Notes: generated from the sequence alone by a model not told the origin. Numbered from the stretch's first letter, positions 43,539 to 54,694 are shown. The stretch is 64,000 nucleotides of DNA from Gambelia wislizenii (GCA_030847615.1 JAUMIR010000004.1:85963001-86027000), one strand, 5' to 3'. Translations and numbers: made by a program.

Positions 43539-44368
43539 CTCTGGCTTTTCTTTGCAAACAAAATTCAGGAAGGTCTCATCCCGCGCTTTCTGCAAGCATG
43601 CTGCGCTGATGACTAAAAAGGCCAATCAGAGATAAAGAAGTCCGGTTGCAGAAAGCACAGCAGAAGGTCTCCTTGGGTGATGTTTTTGGGTTGTGATTCT
43701 TTCTGCGTTGTCGTTTCTCTTCAAGACTTGTTCAGCGTGAGTTCTCAAATAAGGCTGCAGCATTGTCGATAGTGCATCTCCATGCCTCCCGATGTGAGGC
43801 CAGGGTGGACCACTGTTGGTGATCAATTTGGCCGAGCCTGAGATGTTGTTTCAGGGAGTCTTTGTATCGCTTTTTTGGAGTGCCCCTCTTACGCTGACCC
43901 ATGGTGAGTTCACCGTAGAGTAGTGTTTTTGGGAGCCGATGGTCCTCCATCCTAGAAACGTGCCCTGCCCAGCACAGCTGTGTTCTCGATATCATGGCCT
44001 CAGTGCTGGTGATCCCTGCTTGTTCAAGGACAGCAACATTCGTCACATAGTCAGTCCAATGTATATTTAGGATTGTGCATAGACAGCGCTGATGAAAGCA
44101 TTCGAGGAGTCGTAAATGTTGATGATAGCTGACCCATGTTTCAGACCCGTAAAGGAGAATAGACAGTACGAAGGCTCTATACACACTGATTTTTGTGCTT
44201 TGCCTCAGGTGTTTATTGCTCCAGACTCTTTTGTGAAGTCTTCCAAATGCACTATATGCCTTTGCTAATATGTGATCGATCTCTTTATCAATCTTGGCAT
44301 CTGAGGAGATGATGCTTCCCAGGTAGGTGAACTGCTGCGGACTTGAGCACAGATTTGCCCACGGCAAT
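43539..44368 (-). mobile_element. 5'-truncated non-LTR retrotransposon with C-terminal zinc finger
   Basis: 830-bp insertion on the minus strand, bracketed by a 10-bp TSD. It carries the region after the RT core of a non-LTR ORF2: FTYLGSIISSDAKIDKEIDH, ILAKAYSAFGRLHKRVWSNK, VYRAFVLSILLYGSETWVSY, HWTDYVTNVAVLEQAGITST, CWAGHVSRMEDHRLPKTLLY, GELTMGQRKRGTPKKRYKDS and HREAWRCTIDNAAALFENSR. A premature TGA at 43732-43734 replaces an Arg codon seen in the 8.3-kb copy. Beyond it lie the remains of the CxxC...HxxxC finger and a 3' UTR of about 30 bp. The clade is not resolved; it is clearly neither CR1, L1 nor L2. Confidence 0.88.
43732..44366 (-). pseudogene. ORF2 C-terminal pseudogene of the zinc-finger LINE
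   Basis: About 212 codons remain open in the LINE part of this frame, ending in AALFENSR and TGA. It starts inside the protein because of 5' truncation, and its first residues come from the flanking foldback element. Both the catalytic RT and any endonuclease are missing, so it cannot mobilise itself. Confidence 0.8.
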
Positions 44369-44378
44369 GTACCATAAC
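44369..44378. repeat. Target-site duplication, right copy (zinc-finger LINE)
   Basis: Exact copy of 43529-43538. Confidence 0.85.
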
Positions 44379-44489
44379 ATTCCATCAATTTCTTCACTCT
44401 TGGTGGGAAGCTTTAGGGAAGTTCCTCCTGCTCCAAGATCTGTTAAGGATTAAAATTACAGCAGCCCATCCCAGATCTAACCTGGCAAA

Positions 44490-45557
44490 CCCACACACAC
44501 ACCTCTATAAAAATAGTTGGAGGAAGGTAGTGATGCTGTTTTCCCCTAAACTAGACAGACAGAGGGCTCTTGATGAACATTGATGGCAACGGCTGCCTGT
44601 CTTGGAGGTTAGCTTCCCTGTGCTTTCGTCCAGTGGAATGGTGTTTCATAATGCATGCAAATGGCTAAAAAAGAACACACAAAGGAAAGGATGCTCTTTC
44701 ACAGGTGCACCATGCCATGGCCCCAGCTGGCTGAGGAAGTATTTTCTGCCTGCTTCAGGCATGCTGGGTGAGACTGCTTTGACCCCAGCAGGTGTGTTGT
44801 GTTGTCACTGCTTCATGCAACAGATGCCTTCTGGTCAGGCTCCTGTGAACACGACCGGTGACTTGTATGAGAATCAATGCTCCACCACACAGAACACATT
44901 CTGGAATGACAACGAAAGATGTACTCTTGTACACAAGCTTGCTATCCTCTGTTATACCACACATCTGTCCTGATCTTCATCCTAATGCTGGGTTGAACAG
45001 AGCAAACTTGCTGGAGAAGGAAGAAAGTGTTGTGACCCAGAACAGGTTCTCTGTTATTTTGAGGTGTGGGGTGAACCAGCTGGTGAGAAAAGTAAATAAC
45101 ATTGTGAAGGACTTGAAATTCCCACAATGTTACGCTGGCAGTTATTTTGTTGATACTTGCCACAATGGCTGGGGATTCTGGGAACAGTAGTCCAAAAAGT
45201 AACTTTGCTGAGCTCTTGATCAATACTAGATGTGACTGGGAATGCAATGTACATTTTATACACACCTGCCTCATCCACATACAAAGCAGAAAAGTGTTTG
45301 TTGTTTGCCCAACAAGAAGTGCATATGGTGCTCTATTACTTCAAACTATTTTCTCCACAGCTCACTTCACTCCTGGCATTCTGAGTGATAGGTATAACAA
45401 GATGAGGCAGGCTGGGTTCACTTCTGTCACCAGCACATTCAGTTTAATATGAAAAATGGACTCCTATCCTCTCCTTTGTATGGGAATGGGGGGGGGAACA
45501 CATGCCTTAGTGATGAAACAGGATGAAATGTTTTGTTCATTGTCTATACAGGGGAAA
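44490..45557. other. Mostly unique sequence
   Basis: At 45160-45217 CACAATGGCTGGGGATTCTG, AGTCCAAAAAGTAACTTTGC and GAGCTC form a half copy of the GCTTGGAAAAGTTACT MITE. No gene. Confidence 0.45.
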
Positions 45558-45564
45558 GCCAGTA

Positions 45565-45770
45565 TGGTGTGAGAGCCAACATGGTCTAGTGGTTTGAGTG
45601 TTAGACTAGGATTCTGTAGAGTAGGGTTTGAATCTCTGCTTGACCATGGAAACCCATTGGGTGACCTTGGACAAGACACAGTTTCTCAGACTCAGAGAGT
45701 GATTTATATGACATCTTAAACCTGGCTACCAGAAAAATGTCCAGAGCTGGGCTAGATGAAACTGACTCTG
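45565..45770 (+). mobile_element. tRNA-derived SINE (BovB-tailed type), 3'-truncated
   Basis: GAGAGCCAACATGGTCTAGT, GGTTTGAGTGTTAGACTAGG (A-box side), GTAGGGTTTGAATCTC (B box), CATGGAAACCCATTGGGTGA, CCTTGGACAAGACAC. A short CCAGTATGGTGT piece just upstream repeats the SINE start. The BovB-like tail is absent. Confidence 0.82.
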
Positions 45771-47987
45771 TGCTCATTAACATTCAAACCTCAATATCTG
45801 AGATGTCTAAATAGATTTTAGATTTGATAAATGTGTAACAAAATGTATTGGGAATTTAGAACAGAAATTGGATTTGTTAAAATTAGAAATTACAGGGCAA
45901 GTAAACCATTTTAAAGAGCTTGATGGAAAACAGTTCAAAAAGGTCATAGTATTAGTTCAAAATCTCACGACTACACACAAACATAACCAGGAGATCTCTG
46001 ATAATTCAAAGGGAATGGACATTTTACAGCAGGATGGAAAAGGCACAGGATAGAATTACAATGATGGAGTTAAAATCAAAGGAAACATAGATTAGGTTAA
46101 GAGCTGTTCCAGAAGAGCCAACTGACTTTAAAAAGACAGTTTTAAAAGCTTTGGTGGGCCATATAAGCAGCTCTGGTGAAAAACCTAACAAGAAGTTTGA
46201 AGCAATTTATAGGCAAAACTCTGCTTATGCACAGAGAAAAAAAAACTTCCAAGAGATGTGCTACAGTAATTCGTTTCACATATAAAAGCACCAGATTAAA
46301 TATTGAGAGCACACTTTAAGAAAACGCTTACAATAAATGAAAATGAAATAATAATGTTTAAAGAAATGCCCCAAAGAATGCTTAAAAATGCAAAGTATAC
46401 ATTCTTGGTGGAGGTGCTCAGAAAAAAAGATATAACTTTTTGCTGGATAGTCCCAGAGGATTTGATAACCACTTATGCAGGTGAAAAGTATACATACAAT
46501 TAACTCTTTAGAAAGAGCAAGAGATCCATTTAAAATATTGATGGAGGAGGTCCCAGAAGGAGACATTTAAATGATTGAGAAGTTGTTAAAAGAAATAACA
46601 ACAATTTCATAAGATATCTTAATAAAACAACTAAAATGAATCTGAAAATTTCATGGAATGTAAATGGACTAAATAAGTCCCAAAAATTGCATTTAAAAAA
46701 ATCTCTTCAAGAGACTCACATAAGAAAGTCCCATTGTCAGGAGAAAGGTGGGATATAAATAATATAAATGAAGAAAAAATAAATAGAGACTGTAGAATAG
46801 AATTTTGCAGAATAGAAGTATGAACCTAGCATTTCTGTCTGCAAACAAGGACAAAAGAAATGGAGTACTCTTTTACATAAATCAAACATTACAACCTAAA
46901 TTGATTTTTGAAGATGGACAACGTAGATATGTAATTGTGGAAATCAACTGGAATTGCAAGATAATGCATTAGGGTATTTATGGCCCTAATGATGAGAAAT
47001 CAACATTTTACGAAAATTTGTTAAGAACGATATCTGAATTAAACCTACAAAATCTAGTTTGCACGGACAATTAGAATTGGGTTGTTGATCCCAATAAGAT
47101 AAGGGTGCCAATAAAGGTATTAAGGAAGATCAAGGGAGACTACCTGGAACGTTCTTTAAATATACAGAGTGCTTTGGATTAATAGATGGATGGAGATATT
47201 TACAGTCAAACTTTAGAGACTCTTCTTTTTTTCCCCCAGATTGTCATCAATCTTTTTCTAGAATAGTTATGTTATGGATTTCTAAGAATATGGCTTACTT
47301 GATGAAGAGTATGGATATTTTACCCAAAAAATTACAGATCATAATCCCTGAATGGTTTAGATGGAGACTTATGAATATTTATTTCTGAAGACAAAAATAT
47401 TACAACAATCTGAACAAGAACTGAGGAAATTTTTTGAACTGAACTTAAATAAGGGCACAGAGCCCACAATAGCTTGGGATGCAAGCAAAGCTTATATGAG
47501 AGGACAACTTATAAAATATTGGGAAAAAAATGAAAAAAGAAAGAGAAGCTAAAAAGAGTGAGCTGATGGATAAAATACAGAATTTGGAAGAAAAATGTAT
47601 GATAAAGGGACTTAATAAAAGGTTAAGTTACTATATCAACAGTTCTCATTGTTTACAGTCCAAAAAATGAAAGCCAAACTTCTACACCTTAAACAAAAGA
47701 ATTTGAATTCACAAATAAACTTCGGAAGTGAGTTGAGACAGGAAAGGATAAAGAAAAATATCACAATGAGCAGAAAGGGAGATCAGTTTGTAATGGATCA
47801 TTTTAAAATATTAAAAGACTTTGAGAAACATTGCAGAGGCTTATGTGTGAGAAGCAATGAGAAAAAATTAGACATGGAAGACTACTTGGATAAACTCCAA
47901 TTGGAAAAAATTATGCTTGGAACAAAAACAAAGTTTGAATGGGCCTGTGAAAACTAAGGAACTTATTGAAGCAATTATAAAAATTGA

Positions 47988-48598
47988 GGAGATTTTCACA
48001 CCAGCGATATGTTCCATTGCAGGCATGGAACAGGATCACTTAAAGATTTTTCTTTCAGACAACGTCACTCGATTCTGTGGCCTCAACGTGACTGTTCTGT
48101 TGTCTCCCCGTGATATTTCAATCTTGGGGAGAAGTCATTAATGACCACCCATTCCGTTGTAGTAACGGAATCACGGGTGGTCGGAAAGATGTCCCATTCC
48201 TGTCCCATGATGACAGCTGCAGGGAGGAGGTCCGTTTTGGACACTTCTGGGCAGGAATGGGACACCCAGGTAAGTGGCATCCTTTCCCCTCCCCCCAGGT
48301 TACATTTATGTTTCTGTATGTGTTTTCGTGCTTTGTGTACTGTTTTGATGTTTGGGGGGTATTTTTAAATTTCCCTCCCGCCTGTTCTCTCGCAAGAATT
48401 AGCGGGATTTGGCTTCACTGCTGTAAAAGCAGCTTTACGGTAGCTGCATTTACAGCAGTGAAGCCGAGGGGAGAGGGAGGACATTCCTGCTGCAGGATTA
48501 AGGTAAGTGTGCGAACAATTTCCGTAATCCCGTAGCAGGGATGGGAGAGAGGCTTGCGGAGCAGAAACGGGGCATTTGGCCCCTTTATGAAAATCTCC
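47988..48598 (+). mobile_element. MITE, GGAGATTWTCA-ended family, copy D, inside L1
   Basis: 611-bp element with GGAGATTTTCACA at the left and the inverse of GGAGATTTTCATA at the right. TGA/TTA flanks suggest a 3-bp TSD with one change. It interrupts L1 between LIEAIIKI and the VPGPDR motif. Internal features: an ATTCCGTT/AACGGAAT inverted pair inside CCACCC/GGGTGG, a 24-bp stem at 48411-48465, and two GGTAAGT donor-like sites at 48269 and 48502. It matches copy C (14338-14970) in opposite orientation. The 141-codon frame across it is not a gene. Confidence 0.85.
48411..48465. repeat. 24-bp inverted repeat within MITE copy D
   Basis: GGCTTCACTGCTGTAAAAGC+AGCT (48411-48434) pairs with 48442-48465 with one mismatch across a 7-nt TTACGGT loop. 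Copy C keeps a 12-bp version of the inner stem with a 7-nt loop. Confidence 0.9.
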
Positions 48599-49860
48599 TT
48601 AATCTGGAAAAGTGCCAGGTCCAGATAGATTATTCACAGCATATTGTAAGAAATGTGAAGATGAGCTACTTCAATAATTAAAACTGGTGTATGATGAATT
48701 ATTAGAAAAAGGGTGAATGCCAGATTATTGGAGAAATGCCTATATTACAATGATTCATAAAAAAAATACAGATGAGACATTAACGAAGAATTATAGACCT
48801 ATTTCACTATTAAATCGTGACTATAAGATAGTTACTACCAACTTGGCAAGCAGACTGAGAAAACCTCTCAGAATATCCCATGAGTATGGTATAACTATAA
48901 ACAGACACTATTAGCCACCTCACTGCAGGAAGCTCTTTTAAAGGAAGTAATGGGTTAAAAATTAAAGATTGTCGCTTTAATGATGATCTTTTGGATTTTG
49001 AACAAGATAGTTGGAAATTTAAATCAAGAGAGATGAGTCTAAAGGAAGACAAAGATCTTGACTGGTTTGCTTATATATACAACTTAAGGACAGGTTTAAT
49101 CAAGATAAGAGAAATGCATAGAGGTTAGAAGAAAATGAGTTTTATTTAGAATTGTGTAAAGATGATGTAATTTAAAAAGTGTATAAATGATGTTTGAAAC
49201 TAGAGACTGTAAAAGAGTACATGATAAAGTGGGGCCAAAATTTTGGGCATAACATCCCTACAGATGTTTGGGGAAAATGTAGTCCAAAGATATAAAATTT
49301 ACTTTGTGCAGTACTTTAAAAGAAAACCCATATAAGATTATGTATAGGTGGTATCTAACCCCAAATAATGTTTCAAACCAATTTGGCAACATCAAGATAA
49401 GGAGGGCTCCTTTTTTCATACGTGGTAGACCTGTAAGAAGATGAAAAGTTACTGGTCAAAGATTGATATGTTAATCCAAAATGTTTTGTTTTGTTTTGTA
49501 AAGGTAGATTTTGTAATATTATCAGAAATGATTTTGTTGAGCATTATGGATAAAGAACTGGAGAGTAACTATGGCTTACTTCTTTGGTACATGACAACAG
49601 CAGCAAAAACGTTGTTTGCCTAAACTTGGAAACAGACTGAAGCACTGATGATGGAAAAATGGATTGTTAAGGTTTCTGATTTAGCCCAAATGGCCAAATT
49701 AACATGGGTTCTAAAGGAGAAGCCAACTGAAGACTTTTTGAAAGACTGGAAACCATTTATGGATTTTTTCTGAGCAATAAGAAATCTAACATAATAATCT
49801 GCAGTTATAGTTATTAGTAATTTTAGTAGGATTATTTAGTTGGATCTGTAATGGTAGATT

Positions 49861-49995
49861 TTTTCCTCCCCCCCCCTTCTTTTCATTACAGTCAGGATTG
49901 GGGAGTTCAGAGACACTGTGCATTTTTCTTTTTCTTTTTTCCCTTTTCTTCTTTTTATTTCTTTTTTCTTGTTCTTTTTTTCTGTTTCTTTATTT
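49861..49995. repeat. Polypyrimidine tract in L1 3' UTR
   Basis: C run, then TTTTTCTTTTTCTTTTTTCC-like sequence; typical low-complexity part of an L1 3' UTR. Confidence 0.85.
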
Positions 49996-50049
49996 TTTAA
50001 ATGTATATTACTTTGATTGTAAATTAGATTGTTTGTGTTAAAAATTAAT

Positions 50050-50068
50050 GGTGATGATGATGATGATG
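50050..50068. repeat. (GAT)n microsatellite at the L1 3' end
   Basis: About six GAT units at the presumed 3' terminus of the L1. Confidence 0.8.
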
Positions 50069-50424
50069 GAAATGTATTCATGGACATTGGCAGCCATCAG
50101 AAAGCCTCCATAGTGTTCCTAGTCTCTCTCTAGCTAGGAGGAGGAAAGGAACAGGAACAGGAACTACCTAACCTCAGATTAAGGAACTAAAGCCTAAATG
50201 GAGCAGCCTACACAGAGAACTAAAAAGGACAAGATGGGAAAACACTAGGGACTATCTATGAACCCACTGACCACCAGCACCACTAGCTCAGGTTACTTGC
50301 TACAACATTTGTTCTTTTATGTTCAAGACCTGTATTAGATGGAAAAGTTACAACTATGCTAAAGTAAAGGAGGGGAACCCAAACCAGCTCATCTACGGAA
50401 GATCACAGAAGAAAGGGATAAGAA
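50069..50424. other. Unassigned sequence
   Basis: No feature recognised between L1 and CR1. Confidence 0.35.
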
Positions 50425-50735
50425 AAACAAAAGCATGGATAGAGCAAGCATGTTTTCTGCTGCTCCAAAGACAAGGACATGGAGCAATGGACTCAAGCTA
50501 CAGGAAAAGAGATTCCACCTAAGCATTAGGAAGGATTTCCTGACAGTAAGAGCTGTTCAGCAGTGGAATGTGCTGCCTCGGAGTGTGATGCTCCTTCTTT
50601 GGAGGTTTTTGAACAGAGGCTGGATGGCCATCTGTCAGGAATGATTTGATTGTGTATTCTTGCATGGCAGGGGGTTGGACTGGATGGCCCTTGTGGTCTC
50701 TTCCAGCTCTATGATTCTATGTATTCAGACTGCAC
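50425..50735 (+). mobile_element. CR1 LINE 3' fragment
   Basis: Plus-strand CR1 end. Translation gives DRASMFSAAPKTRTWSNGLK, LQEKRFHLSIRKDFLTVRAV, QQWNVLPRSVM, then a small deletion before the last codons (LNRGWMAICQE). The 3' UTR follows: GGCAGGGGGTTGGACTGGAT, GGCCCTTGTGGTCTCTTCCA, and the CTATGATTCTATG tail. Confidence 0.92.
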
Positions 50736-50860
50736 AATTATGGAAGTTTGATACCACTTTAACTATCACTGCTTTATGCTATCCTGGAATTTGTAGTTCT
50801 TGTGAGTAAATATCTCTAATATATCAGAATTAGAGTGTTCTGGGAGACTGAAACTTTGTC
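50736..50860. mobile_element. Partial foldback MITE
   Basis: CAGACTGCACAATTATGGAA, ACCACTTTAACTATCACTGC, TATCCTGGAATTTGTAGTTC and TGTGAGTAAATATCTCTAAT correspond to the left arm and centre. The right arm is absent. Confidence 0.6.
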
Positions 50861-52639
50861 TCACTGGTTTCTGAACATTGCCTATTTATTAATATCAGAT
50901 TTGTGACCATATATTCCTTTTGTGTAACACTATAGACAGTAGAAGGGCATTGTTGACAAAAGATGGTATAAATCAGACTGGTAGACAAACTAGTGAATAA
51001 ACCACTTAATTTTGTGGCTGATGTTATTAGGCCCTGAAGTAGTGGATATGGCAACAGAGCTAGCATCTAGGTTTCTTGCAGGGGCTGGTTGCTAGGTTTA
51101 TCTCTCCCATCAGCTGGCTCATTATTGCTGGGAAAATGACTAAGGTAAAGGGCCTGTAAACCTGTCCTTGTTTATAGGCAGTACAGTTATACAAACCACC
51201 CCAACTGATCCTATCCTCCCTCATACAACCTCCAACACAATGCCTCAAGTGGATTCTTCAAGCCTCCAGTCTCCATTTTGGGACTGGTGTTACTACAGAT
51301 TCCATGGCTGTAACACATCACCAGGATGCTTCAGTTTGTCTCCTACCCCTTGCATCCCAACTTTTGTAATGATCAGCCAGATAAAGAGTTCGAAAGGACT
51401 TGAAAATCCATCCTTTTATGATGTTTCAATAGTCCAACAAAACTATTACCCAACTGCGATTTTTATTTATTTTTCTCATGGGCCAGCTGGACAACATTCT
51501 TTTTAAATTATTATCTAAACTGTTTTTGTTTTGTTTTGTTTTGTTTTTTGCTAGCAACAACAGGTCACCTAAAAGACAGATGCTGAAGGAGCTGGTAAAC
51601 AAAAGTGTACAGTAAATCTATTAGTCTTTACGACTCTGCTTTTCTTAGCATGGGTATGGATGTGGGTGATCATTTTTTGGATGAGGTATGATTTAAAAGC
51701 AGCTGTAAGACTACTAAGTATCATTTTGTTGTTGTTTATAACTATGAGGTTGGCTTTACCTTATGCCCAGCTCAGTGGGAGTCTTGGCTTTGGCCTTGGG
51801 CTCCTTCCACCATCAGTCACTGTCTTTTTAAATGGGATCTGGGACCAGGGGGAAAATGTCCTCAGGGTGACCCCTGCTCAGGCACTCATTCCCAGCACAA
51901 CCAAGAACAGCCCCCACAGACTTTGGGCTAGGAATGGCATGTGAAGGAGAGGAGGAGGAGGAGGGAGCCAAGGAAGAAGGGGGGAAGGAGGGGCAGAGAT
52001 AAGCACTGTGGAATGCAGACACTCCTCACAAAAGCACCAGCATCCCAGCAGCTTGAGTAAATTCCTGCTGTGCCTTCTCTGGAGGAATGTTTGTTGTAGC
52101 CATCAAGAGCACTCAAGCTGTGAGGAGCCCAAGGGGGAAGCTATCTTCCCGATAGTACCATTACACCTAAGCACCGAAGAAAAGGCAGAGAAAGCACAGT
52201 AATTCTGCCAAAATGTGGGAGGAGGACATCTGCCAAATACCTAAGGATATTTGCCTCCCTCTGTGCTCAGGAACTGCTTTCTTTCATTGAGCAATGCCAG
52301 CCTCAGTCAGCCCCTTAACCTTCCAGAAGGACACCTTCATCTCTAATCCTTCCTGCCCCACACTGCCTAGGCACAGGGCAAACTGTCTACAAGCCACATC
52401 AAACCCATCTCCATCAGCTCCTTCCTTAGACACCTACAGTTGAGATTTGATAAAGTGCAGCTGAACACCTCAGGAATGAAACCTGTTGCCCAGTATGCTC
52501 AGCAAGACTTGGCTCATGGGCCGAAATCCAGTTGCTTATCCCAACTATATGGTAGAACCATATTAAGTCAAGACTTACACAAATTCTATTGATTCAATGG
52601 GTCTACCCTTGCAGGAGTAACAGCTACAGCAGGACTGTT
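50861..52639. other. Unique-looking sequence with a (TTTTG)n tract
   Basis: A TTTTG repeat at 51522-51550 and a GA-rich run near 51945-51990. No gene recognised over about 1.8 kb. Confidence 0.45.
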
Positions 52640-52745
52640 TGTTCCTCCAGATGTTGGACTATAAATCCCTACATTCTTCACCAATGGATATACTGGCTAA
52701 GGAAACTGGTCCAACAACATCTGGAGGGCCACATCTTGACCATCC
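52640..52745. mobile_element. Short palindromic hAT-like MITE
   Basis: TCCTCCAGATGTTGGACTAT mirrors GGTCCAACAACATCTGGAGG, followed by GCCACATCTTGACCATCC, which resembles the TTTGCCCA-type hAT terminus. The left terminus is lost. Confidence 0.6.
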
Positions 52746-52934
52746 TTAAAGTAGAGCAACTGATTGCTTTAGCCATTGGATTGAGTGCACAGTGGTTGCT
52801 AGAAAGGGAATATTTTCAATGGGAAGAGATTTCCTTCCTTTCTAAGATTCTATGCCAAGTGGCTTTCCAAAATAAATGAACAGTCCAAATATGCAATTTA
52901 CTAAGAATCATTAAAGCAAATGACATGACAAAGC

Positions 52935-53140
52935 AAAAATATACACTATGCACATAATCAAACTGAACAATAAAAACATCATAGTCAAACAGACATGAGA
53001 GATGAGTTTTCCAAATCATGTCAGCAAAGAAAGTATTAAGAAAGCAATTCCATCCCTGAATGGGTGGGATAGAATCACTGCTAATACCCTTGGCTGGTGG
53101 AATACAAAAGCAGGTATGCCAGCAATGTGAATTTACAGGA
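52935..53140. repeat. Dispersed repeat shared with 25110-25318
   Basis: Same ordered blocks as the 25-kb copy: TATGCACATAATCAAACTGA, AAACAGACATGAGAGATGAG, TTTCCAAATCATGTCAGC, CAGGTATGCCAGCAATGTGA. About 30 bp more lies in the middle here. Confidence 0.6.
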
Positions 53141-53280
53141 GACTGCCAGCAAAACCTTTAGATGAGGGGGACACATCAGCAAACAGGAAAATCATGTGGA
53201 GCAGGTGTGTTGCAGGGGAGATGCAAAGTTTCATAGGAATTCTATTCTTTAACCTCCTCCACCAGTGCAAAATTTATTGT

Positions 53281-53550
53281 TGGTTATTATTATATGCCAT
53301 CAAGTCAGTGTTCATGTATGGTAACCCTGTAAATGAGAGATCTTCTAAAACCCTGGTCATCAACATCCCTGCCCAGGGCTTTAGCATCCTTGACTGAATT
53401 CTTCCACCTGTAGTGCTATCTCCCTCTTTTCCTAGTGCCTTATTTTCTTTTCTAGTGAATCACATCTCTCACGGTATGTCCAAAGCATAACAGCCTCTGT
53501 TTGGTAACTTAGGTTTCTAATGAGAGTTCAGGCTTGATTTACTCTAGGTG
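53281..53550 (-). mobile_element. RTE-BovB LINE 3' remnant
   Basis: On the plus strand it shows the tail in inverted form (TGCCATCAAGTCAGTGTTCA, ATGGTAACCCTG), then CTCCCTCTTTTCCTAGTG, GGTATGTCCAAAGCATAACA and GAGAGTTCAGGCTTGATTT. These blocks are recalled from squamate BovB ORF2 C-terminus and 3' end. No open frame remains. It sits next to the dispersed repeat also seen beside the 25-kb BovB remnant. Confidence 0.65.
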
Positions 53551-53559
53551 GCACAAGAA

Positions 53560-53790
53560 AGTAAGTGGCAATTTGAAATGTCAGTTGAGCCTTTAGAGAT
53601 AGAGTTTAGGTATTCAAAGAAAGGGGGCAGGCAAAATTACCAAGAGACTACAAATGAAGAGAATATAAGAGTTCTAGAGGTGAGTTCTCTGACATCCTAG
53701 AAAGTAGGGGACTAAAGGATAAATTAATGGGGGGGGGACACAAAATTCTTACATGGGGAGGAATACCCTCATTTTGCCCCCCCCCATCCA
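53560..53790. repeat. Unclassified dispersed repeat, copy 2, uninterrupted
   Basis: Continuous homologue of the two halves at 20360-20500 and 21108-21215, including AGATAGAGTTTAGGTATTCA, AGAGTTCTAGAGG, AAAATTCTTACATGGGGAGG and ACCCTCATTTTGCCCC. Acts as the pre-insertion state for the 20.5-kb MITE. Confidence 0.6.
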
Positions 53791-54305
53791 GCTATACTCC
53801 TGCTGTTTTGTCCAGTTATCACACAATGAAAAGTATGGAAGCAAAAGTGCTTCAGTGGCAGCCCCTCCTGAAAAGGGAGAGATCAGCCATGATGGTCCAT
53901 GACACAGTAATAGTCCACTTGGATTTCTTTGCAGCTGGGGTGGGGAAAGCATAGCCCTGAACCCTATCCCCCACAAGGCTAATTTTGCCGCTCTCATCCC
54001 CTCGAGGCTCCCTGAACTACCCTCTCTTTGGCAAAAAAATTAATGATTAAAAATATCAATTTGCCTCTTCTGGAAGACAATTTGCCATCAAAATTGCCCA
54101 TTTTCCAAAACCAGAAGTAGACATATGGCCAATCCTAATTTTGGCTTGTTTCTTGACAATTTGTGCAGTCCATGCAGCTGGCTGAAGCTGCTGGGGCAGA
54201 GAGATGGCATCCAGACCGGCTATCGTTGCCCAGCCCTGCTGTGTAGGATAGGAAAGCATCACACATTGTCTGACTTAAACTCTGTGGCTGGCATCTTGTT
54301 AATAA
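53791..54305. other. Unassigned sequence
   Basis: No feature recognised. Confidence 0.35.
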
Positions 54306-54440
54306 TTTATGAAGGCACACACTATATTTCAGAAGAAGGCAATGGCAAACCACCTCTAGTTGTTTCTTGCCTAAGAAAGTCCTAAGAAATTTGTGGGGTT
54401 GCCATAAGTCCACAGGTGACTTGAAGATACATACACTCAC
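54306..54440 (+). mobile_element. SINE/BovB-type 3' tail fragment
   Basis: AGAAGAAGGCAATGGCAAAC, CACCTCTAGTTGTTTCTTGC, GGGGTTGCCATAAGTCCACA and GGTGACTTGAAGATACATAC match the 3' half and tail of a BovB-tailed SINE. The tRNA-related part is absent. Confidence 0.65.
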
Positions 54441-54694
54441 AAGTATAACTTATACACAACAACAATGTCATTCTCCAGGACCTCCAGAGGCCCTCTGGGA
54501 GGATGCCCAGGATGCCTGTCACTGTGCATCTCTCTATAAGAACACCACTTCTCCACTGCCCCCCTGCTCTACACTGTCCAGTAAATGCCTTTGTTGGGAG
54601 GGCTGCAGCAACTCAAATGTACATTTGGGATATGAGAGGGAGATATGATATAGTTCCACCTGTGCAGAACTTTAGAATGCTCTCCTGATCCAAG

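Larger units (their letters stand above)
43462..44489. mobile_element. Foldback DNA element (TTGCCAG ends) carrying a LINE
   Basis: The left flank TTGCCAGATTGGATCCTTAA with TTTAATCCTTAACAGATTTG and GAGCAAG is mirrored on the right by CTGCTCCAAGATCTGTTAAG, GATTAAAATTACAGC and AGATCTAACCTGGCAA. Removing the nested LINE leaves about 190 bp of near-perfect inverted arms. CACAC-rich flanks prevent a firm TSD call. Confidence 0.75.
45790..50068 (+). mobile_element. L1 LINE, internally deleted, split by a MITE
   Basis: Squamate-type L1 remnant. ORF1 region: VNHFKELDGKQFKKVIVLVQ, LRAVPEEPTDFKK (RRM-like), then MPQRMLKNAKYTFLVEVLRK and WIVPEDLITTYAGEKYTYNS (C-terminal domain). ORF2 starts near 46636 with MNLKISWNVNGLNKSQK (endonuclease) and shows NGVLFYINQTLQPKL and GIYGPNDEKSTFYENLL. 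The RT region has VPGPDR, YWRNAYITMIHKKNTDETLT and KNYRPISLLNRDYKIV. The catalytic FADD core is absent; the sequence jumps to KDLDWFAYIYNLR and YRWYLTPN-type C-terminal sequence ending KDWKPFMDFF stop near 49773. The 3' UTR is pyrimidine-rich with a (GAT)n end. Many stops; long dead. Confidence 0.88.

Noticed and set aside
48110..48535. 141-codon frame
   Set aside because: Lies wholly inside MITE copy D and crosses its inverted repeats; chance frame in a non-coding element.
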